Source: an uncultured Prevotellaceae bacterium (GTDB taxonomy: Bacteria; Bacteroidota; Bacteroidia; Bacteroidales; Muribaculaceae). From it: a stretch of 11,831 nt of DNA. This document shows, one piece after another, positions 7,934-11,831 of this stretch. The first letter of the stretch is position 1; the number at the start of each line of letters is the position of its first letter. The stretch spans positions 1-11,831 of the forward strand of contig CAMFSS010000034.1 of assembly GCA_945983195.1 (NCBI GenBank). Reading direction: 5' to 3'. The position numbers and the translations under genes were made by a program. The notes beneath the pieces are model-generated. The model was not told the origin of the DNA, searched no databases, and was given only the letters and a program-made list of their open reading frames with translations.

Positions 7934-9538
7934 TTACGACGGAATGGTCCAGGCTTGGTTGAGATAGTCCTTGTGCACTATCTGTGCCACTATGCAGATT
8001 TCGAGGAATGCGTCGGCAATTGGTGGGGCCGACGTGAGCGTGTAGCTCTCGAACAGCGGCACCGGAGTATCGTTGTAGCGCAGCACCGTCGGCTTGCAAT
8101 AGTAGAATTCATCGGTGCCCTTGACCCAGTAGGTGCTCCAATTGGCACCCCAATTGACTTTGCCTACGGTGGTGTCGTCGATGCTCCACGATGCCACTAT
8201 GTCCTCGGTGAGGTCGGAGTTGGTGCGGAGCCAGTAGCCCACAATGGAGGCGCGGATATAGCCCTCGGCAATACCCGTGTTGGTGATTTTCACATTGTTT
8301 TTCACCCATGTGTCGCCCACCTTTTTCACATCGTCGGTAACGACAACATCGACCTCCTCGGGGATTCCGATTGTGAAGTAGTAGCGTTTTACAGGCTCAA
8401 ACTTGTCGATGATTTCGCTGAGCTTCTTTTCCATGACGTAGGTGTGCCAATTGTTCTCGTTGGGGTCGGAGAATGAGCCTATGCGGAAGGTGATTTGGAG
8501 AGTGATGTCCTGCTCGGTCTTCATGTCCTGCGGAATGATGAGGAAAGTCTTTTCGTTGCCTCCAATCTGCTCGGTGCTGCCATTGTAGAGATGGCTGAAC
8601 GACTGGCAGTAGTCTACATTGCCGGTCTTGCCGGTCCAGGTGAAAGATGCATCTTCATTGCTCTCCCAGCGAGCTTCGCACTTGCCCTCGGTGTAGCAGC
8701 CTTTGAGTGCTATGTGCTTCACCAGAGTCTTGTCGGGCAGCGAGCCGGTCTTGAAGGTTATGGCCGAGAGAGCGTGCTCGAAGTGCAACGGCACAGCCGA
8801 TGCATTCTTGGCATTGTCCTTGCTTATGGAGAACACTATGTCGGGCTGATTCTCGGCATCGGAGTAGTTGCCTGAAGCGTCGGCTCCGGCAGGTGCGGGC
8901 ATCTTGTAGCTGAACTTTATGGAGCGCGTTGTGGCATCGGGCTGGTAGATTTCGGGCTTGTTGCCGGCACTGAAGACGTCAGGCTTGTTTCCGGCGTAGG
9001 AGAAGAAGGAGAGGTGTGTGCCGTCTTTGGGCCAGAAGCGTCCGGTGCTGATTATGCCGTCGCCGTCGGGGTCGTCGTAGTCTTCATCGAAGAAGAGGCG
9101 GTGGGTGGTGCCGCCGTTCTCCTCGGTGTATGCCACGCCGTGGAAGCTGGTGATGCGCGTTGTCGACTGGTCGTAGAACTGGCTGCGCGAGTCGGGAGTG
9201 GCATCAGTATTTGTGGCATTTGGTTCCGGCTCGGCTGAGAAGTGCTGCGGGTCGGCAGGCAGCTCGGTGATGCAGAGGGTGAGAGTGTCGCCCTCCACCA
9301 CTATTGGGAGATACTTCTGCTTGACAATCACCACCGTGGCAGGGGCTATGATGGTATCGGCTTGTGGCTCGCCTGAGCGCGAGTCGGCAATGACATCGCT
9401 CGAAATCTCGAAGCGAATCATGCCGTCGTCGGAGTTGTTGCCTTTACCGAAGTCGTCGGAACATGCTGCTGTGGAGAGCAGCAATGCAGCGGCTCCCAAC
9501 CAAGATAGGGCTTTACGTCGTGAAAAGATGCTTTTCAT
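7934..9538 (-). CDS. Fimbrillin-family lipoprotein with C-terminal TasA/camelysin-like domain
   Basis: 534 residues from the ATG at 9538. An in-frame ATG at 9571 would add 11 residues, but it would bury the shared leader motif inside the gene and push the signal peptide inward, so 9538 is preferred. The signal is MKSIFSRRKALSWLGAAALL followed by lipobox T-A-A-Cys26. The next residues S-D-D match the Bacteroidetes surface-export signal, so a cell-surface lipoprotein is expected. The middle region carries FEHALSAITFK (about 253-263), the fimbrillin/Mfa-like hallmark, then FLIIPQ and KRYYFTIGI. The last 130 residues differ: they contain VKITNTGIAEGYIRASIVGY, WVKGTDEFYY and PVPLFESYTL, an arrangement resembling TasA/camelysin-like beta-sandwiches. 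It may be an anchor, minor subunit or tip protein of the pilus encoded by its neighbours. Family assignment is from motifs; the C-terminal comparison is from memory and less sure. Confidence 0.82.
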   Translation of the reverse strand: MKSIFSRRKALSWLGAAALLLSTAACSDDFGKGNNSDDGMIRFEISSDVIADSRSGEPQADTIIAPATVVIVKQKYLPIVVEGDTLTLCITELPADPQHFSAEPEPNATNTDATPDSRSQFYDQSTTRITSFHGVAYTEENGGTTHRLFFDEDYDDPDGDGIISTGRFWPKDGTHLSFFSYAGNKPDVFSAGNKPEIYQPDATTRSIKFSYKMPAPAGADASGNYSDAENQPDIVFSISKDNAKNASAVPLHFEHALSAITFKTGSLPDKTLVKHIALKGCYTEGKCEARWESNEDASFTWTGKTGNVDYCQSFSHLYNGSTEQIGGNEKTFLIIPQDMKTEQDITLQITFRIGSFSDPNENNWHTYVMEKKLSEIIDKFEPVKRYYFTIGIPEEVDVVVTDDVKKVGDTWVKNNVKITNTGIAEGYIRASIVGYWLRTNSDLTEDIVASWSIDDTTVGKVNWGANWSTYWVKGTDEFYYCKPTVLRYNDTPVPLFESYTLTSAPPIADAFLEICIVAQIVHKDYLNQAWTIPS

Positions 9539-9542
9539 TACA

Positions 9543-9554
9543 GTTTTTTTGTAG
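9543..9554 (-). promoter_or_regulatory. Shared A7 leader motif before the fimbrillin lipoprotein gene
   Basis: The minus strand reads CTACAAAAAAAC, five bases before the ATG at 9538. The core matches the leaders of the genes starting at 7866 and 10978, with the same run of seven A. It is the main reason for choosing 9538 over 9571 as the start. The spacing to the ATG (5 bases) is shorter than in the other two copies (13 and 9). Confidence 0.55.
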
Positions 9555-9570
9555 CTTTTCGAGGCACACA

Positions 9571-9617
9571 ACGGCAGGAGGCTTGCTTTGGCTTTGGCGG
9601 CTTTTAGCTGCTGCCGT
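9571..9617 (-). repeat. Inverted repeat in the fimbrillin intergenic leader
   Basis: Seven bases ACGGCAG (9571-9577) pair with CTGCCGT (9611-9617), and can be extended by a CAC/GTG pair across a one-base bulge. The 33-base loop is GC-rich with repeated GCCAAA-like units on the minus strand. There is no T-run after it. It lies directly before the leader motif of the gene at 9538 and could fold in the mRNA; this is a modest stem and may be incidental. Confidence 0.3.
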
Positions 9618-9636
9618 GTGAATCTCTGATTAGTGA

Positions 9637-9664
9637 CCGGAAGGGGACATTCAACCCCTTCCGG
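9637..9664 (-). other. Perfect 10-bp stem-loop between the fimbrillin and the fimbrillin-lipoprotein gene
   Basis: CCGGAAGGGG (9637-9646) pairs perfectly with CCCCTTCCGG (9655-9664) around an 8-base loop. It lies 75 bases after the stop of the fimbrillin gene (9740-9742). No T-run follows on either strand, so it is not a classical terminator. It could be an mRNA processing or 3'-protection element that lets the upstream subunit be made in excess of the downstream proteins. A second smaller repeat (TATCGAA 9678-9684 with TTCGATA 9703-9709) lies just upstream of it in the same 201-base spacer. I found no match to the TTG/TAnnTTTG promoter consensus in this spacer. Confidence 0.6.
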
Positions 9665-9739
9665 CCTGGAATTGAAGTATCGAAGAATCTGTGAAAATCT
9701 ATTTCGATAGCTTGTGGAGAGAAGGGTCCCGTTAGGGGA

Positions 9740-10978
9740 TTACTTGTTCAAATAAACGTCCTTGTTTGCTACGTCAACAAAGTCATCAACAGTGATTTCA
9801 AGCTTGATAGGAGTGAGAACTTCTTTTCCTGTATCAGGGTCAGAGCCACCATTTCCGTCTGTAGTGAATACGAATGTGTAAACATAGCGTTTTCCATCCT
9901 CCCAAGTAGTGCTTGCAGGAACAGGAATTGCAATATATTTTGTTATCCAATTGTCACTTGTATCTTTACCTCCCCAAAGAACTACATCAGTTCCTGTGTT
10001 TACTGTTCCACCTTCGTCAGCAATGTTGTAAATCAAGGCTTTCAGCAAGAAATAGCTGTCTGTCGATGCGGATGCAGTTCCAGTTGACCACGGGGTGAGT
10101 GTCTGAGGAAGAAGATACATTGAGCGAGATGTGTATTCTTTTCCTGTTTCGGCTGTCAAGTTTTTAGCATCGCTTGTGAGAACAACATCACCATCTGTTG
10201 CAACTTCATAAGTTGCAGTACCTGATTGAGCACTCCATTCACCACGACCACGGCGAGGATCAGTGTTTCCAAGGTTTTCACCTGTAGTGTGATCTTCGTA
10301 ATTACCACTTTCAAGTCTTCCATCACCTGAAGTAACTGCTTTCATTGTGAATGTTCCTGTATTTTTTACATTTACAACCTTCACACCATCAACGATAACA
10401 TGAATCTTGTTATTTGCATTCTTTGCTCTGAACTCAATCTGTGAAAGAGCGTGGCGGAAGTTGATTTTCAACTGACCAGCATCCGGCTTTTTTTTGGCTT
10501 CTTCTACTGCATAGATAAAGTCTACCTGGTCTGCTACTTGGTCAGCAACTATGAAATCAGCTTTCATAGCGGTATAGGCATTTTCTCCAGTAGTCTCAGT
10601 CCATTCAGGAGCTGCATTGCAGTATGCAAAGAATTTAAGGTTTTTTGTATCGGTTGCATCACCAAGTTCCGGCCAATAACGAACCGGTCCGTCTGCAAGG
10701 TAAGTTTTGCAAGCATCGTCAGAAGCATTTGATTTCTTATATCCATCATTGATAAAATATTGGGCATACGCAGACCCATTGGTAGTGTATGCTGCTGCAA
10801 CTTTGAATGTGGCTGGGGTTACATTGTTGCAGTAGCCATCTTTGGCACGAGAAAGCGATTTGCCGGTTACAGCGGTGAAAGAAATCTCTTGATTTTGTTC
10901 GTTGGTCTGAATAACCTCTTCATTTGAGCAAGCAGTCAAAGCAAGAACTGCCATCGCTCCAATAACGACCTTTTTCAT
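9740..10978 (-). CDS. Fimbrillin family lipoprotein (Mfa-like pilin subunit)
   Basis: 412 residues. The type II signal is MKKVVIGAMAVLALTAC with Cys17 as lipid site; S-N-E-E follows, an acidic cluster fitting surface export. Fimbrillin motifs in order: an N-terminal beta-rich domain ending in INFRHALSQIEF (172-183), GVKVVNV (198-204), KEYTSRSMYLLPQ (280-292), YFLLKALIYN (309-318), GKRYVYTFVF (362-371) and DPDTGKEVLTPIKL (380-393), then a final strand ending DVYLNK. These proteins are exported as lipoproteins and, in the Porphyromonas/Bacteroides pilus model, polymerise by strand exchange after proteolytic trimming; Arg44 in SLSRAKDG is a candidate trimming site (inference). It is clearly paralogous to the partial gene upstream, sharing all of these blocks. 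Its DNA is more AT-rich than that paralogue and the other neighbours. The start is fixed by the lipoprotein signal and by the leader motif nine bases upstream. Confidence 0.9.
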   Translation of the reverse strand: MKKVVIGAMAVLALTACSNEEVIQTNEQNQEISFTAVTGKSLSRAKDGYCNNVTPATFKVAAAYTTNGSAYAQYFINDGYKKSNASDDACKTYLADGPVRYWPELGDATDTKNLKFFAYCNAAPEWTETTGENAYTAMKADFIVADQVADQVDFIYAVEEAKKKPDAGQLKINFRHALSQIEFRAKNANNKIHVIVDGVKVVNVKNTGTFTMKAVTSGDGRLESGNYEDHTTGENLGNTDPRRGRGEWSAQSGTATYEVATDGDVVLTSDAKNLTAETGKEYTSRSMYLLPQTLTPWSTGTASASTDSYFLLKALIYNIADEGGTVNTGTDVVLWGGKDTSDNWITKYIAIPVPASTTWEDGKRYVYTFVFTTDGNGGSDPDTGKEVLTPIKLEITVDDFVDVANKDVYLNK

Positions 10979-10984
10979 AATTAA

Positions 10985-11000
10985 ATGTTTTTTTGTAAGT
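10985..11000 (-). promoter_or_regulatory. Shared A7 leader motif before the fimbrillin gene
   Basis: The minus strand reads ACTTACAAAAAAACAT, identical over 16 bases to the copy at 7877-7892. Nine bases separate the A-run from the ATG at 10978. It lies in a very AT-rich 70-base spacer (10979-11048) that otherwise shows no hairpin or promoter consensus, so the gene probably depends on transcription from upstream. Confidence 0.6.
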
Positions 11001-11048
11001 TAGTAATTGTGTTAATTAATTTATTTTGTTTTATTTGTTTATTCATAT

Positions 11049-11831
11049 TTACTTCGACATGGGAACGTCGGCACTGCTGCCGTCGACGAAATCGTCGATA
11101 GTCACAGTGAGCTTGATAGGAGTGAGCACATCGTTGCCATTGTCGGGGTCGGCACCGCCATCACCGGCATTGGTGAACTTGAAGGTGTAGACGTAGCGTT
11201 TTCCCGGCTGCCAGTTGGTGTCAGGAGCAGGGATAGCAATCTCCTTGGCACCGGCAGCAACGCCCGAAGCACCCGAGCCCCAGATGAGGGCATCGGCAGA
11301 GGGGTTGAAAGCAGCGCCGGCAACATTCCAAATCTTGGCTTTGATGAGGAAATAGGTGTCGGCCGACTCCACAGCCTTGGGAGTGGCAGTGCGGTTCCAG
11401 CCCTCGAGCTGCTGCGGAACGAGATACATGGTGTTGGCGTTATACTCCTTTCCGGCAGGGTCGGTGATGGTGAGCGAAGTGCGCGAAGCCTGTAGCGCGG
11501 TGGCATCGAACGTCACGCCGTAGGTGGCGTCGACGCTCTGATTCGACCAGGTGCCAATCTTGTCGGCAGCAGGATAGGTGCCGCCGAAGTTGTGGTCGAC
11601 CACATTGTCGTCGGTGGTGGTGGCAGGGAATGCGAAATCGCCCTTGCTGAACACATTGACCACCTTCACGCCGCAAATCTCGACGTGGATATTGGGATTC
11701 TCGTTGAGTCCGGCAAACTCAATCTGCGAGAGAGCGTGACGGAAATTGATGCTCTGCACCCCGTCGGTGGGGCGCACGGTGGCGTGGAGCAGGGGATAGA
11801 GTGTATCGAGCGGCTGCTGGCAAGCGGGGGT
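11049..11831 (-). CDS. Fimbrillin family protein, C-terminal 260 residues (5' end beyond window)
   Basis: The frame is open from base 11831 to the TAA at 11049-11051; the true start and signal peptide lie outside. The visible part starts TPACQQPLDTLYPLLHATVR and runs into INFRHALSQIEF, the same block as in the downstream fimbrillin. Further shared blocks are GVKVVNV, GKEYNANTMYLVPQQLEGW, YFLIKAKIWN, GKRYVYTFKF and DPDNGNDVLTPIKL, followed by the closing IDDFVD segment, all in the same order. A GTG at 11777 is internal to the homologous region and should not be taken as the start. The DNA is GC-rich compared with the downstream paralogue. It is the first visible gene of the fimbrial operon and probably encodes a pilin subunit; whether major or minor cannot be decided here. 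Confidence 0.88.
   Translation of the reverse strand, partial: TPACQQPLDTLYPLLHATVRPTDGVQSINFRHALSQIEFAGLNENPNIHVEICGVKVVNVFSKGDFAFPATTTDDNVVDHNFGGTYPAADKIGTWSNQSVDATYGVTFDATALQASRTSLTITDPAGKEYNANTMYLVPQQLEGWNRTATPKAVESADTYFLIKAKIWNVAGAAFNPSADALIWGSGASGVAAGAKEIAIPAPDTNWQPGKRYVYTFKFTNAGDGGADPDNGNDVLTPIKLTVTIDDFVDGSSADVPMSK

Noticed and set aside
7760..8476. A plus-strand open frame of 238 codons over the beta-helix/lipoprotein boundary
   Set aside because: It overlaps two well-supported minus-strand genes and shows no recognisable motif or leader.
9539..9571. The upstream ATG at 9571 as start of the fimbrillin lipoprotein
   Set aside because: It would place 11 extra residues before a normal lipoprotein signal, and those codons are made from the conserved leader motif seen outside the coding region in two other genes.
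181..9714. Ten-base match CGATAGCTTG at 181-190 and 9705-9714, both in spacers after genes
   Set aside because: Matches of ten bases are expected by chance many times in a window this long, and the flanks are unrelated.
7880..10994. The A7 runs as phase-variable slippage tracts
   Set aside because: They lie outside the coding regions with the chosen starts, are only seven bases long and are the same length in all three copies; nothing points to switching.
11777..11777. GTG at 11777 as start of the right-hand fimbrillin
   Set aside because: The frame is open to the window edge, and the codons upstream of it encode a segment that still matches the mid-region of fimbrillins.
1..11831. CRISPR arrays, tRNA or rRNA genes, insertion sequences
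   Set aside because: No regularly spaced direct repeats, no transposase-like frame with terminal repeats and no recognisable RNA gene were found by reading both strands.

Overview
The window reads as a Bacteroidales chromosome segment, moderately GC-rich and possibly from a Muribaculaceae-like gut commensal; the species cannot be fixed from sequence alone. The signs are fimbrillin-type lipoproteins with HALS and DPD-G-VLTPIKL motifs, two GH92 glycosidases next to a ROK sugar kinase, lipoprotein signals followed by S-D-D or S-N-E-E, and a promoter of the Bacteroidetes type (TTG, 19 bases, TAnnTTTG) with A-rich leaders in place of strong Shine-Dalgarno sites. Every gene I can support is on the minus strand, so transcription runs from high to low coordinates.

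Region A (11831 down to about 4870) is a surface-appendage operon whose start lies beyond the right edge. In order of transcription it holds a partial fimbrillin (11831..11049), a complete AT-richer fimbrillin paralogue (10978..9740), a larger fimbrillin-like lipoprotein with an unusual C-terminal domain (9538..7934), and a 965-residue secreted right-handed beta-helix protein with a small C-terminal Ig/CnaB-like domain (7866..4969). Three of these genes share almost the same leader, (A)CTTACAAAAAAAC, just before the start codon. A 201-base spacer between the second and third genes contains a perfect 10-bp stem-loop. The operon ends at a 19-bp hairpin followed by a T-run.

Region B (about 4878 down to 1) is a carbohydrate operon. 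A good Bacteroidetes promoter (4845..4878) precedes a GH92 lipoprotein (4738..2477). A second GH92 enzyme with an ordinary signal peptide follows after 12 bases (2464..197), then the start of a ROK-family sugar kinase (87..1, cut by the window edge). The likely job is exo-release of mannose from alpha-mannosides or N-glycans by the two GH92 enzymes, followed by phosphorylation of the released sugar in the cytoplasm. No SusC/SusD pair is visible.

The most unusual part is Region A: two fimbrillins, a hybrid fimbrillin lipoprotein and a beta-helix protein, tied together by a common leader motif. I interpret it as a candidate pilus or adhesin assembly locus with the beta-helix protein as a tip or accessory adhesin. 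That assembly role is inference.
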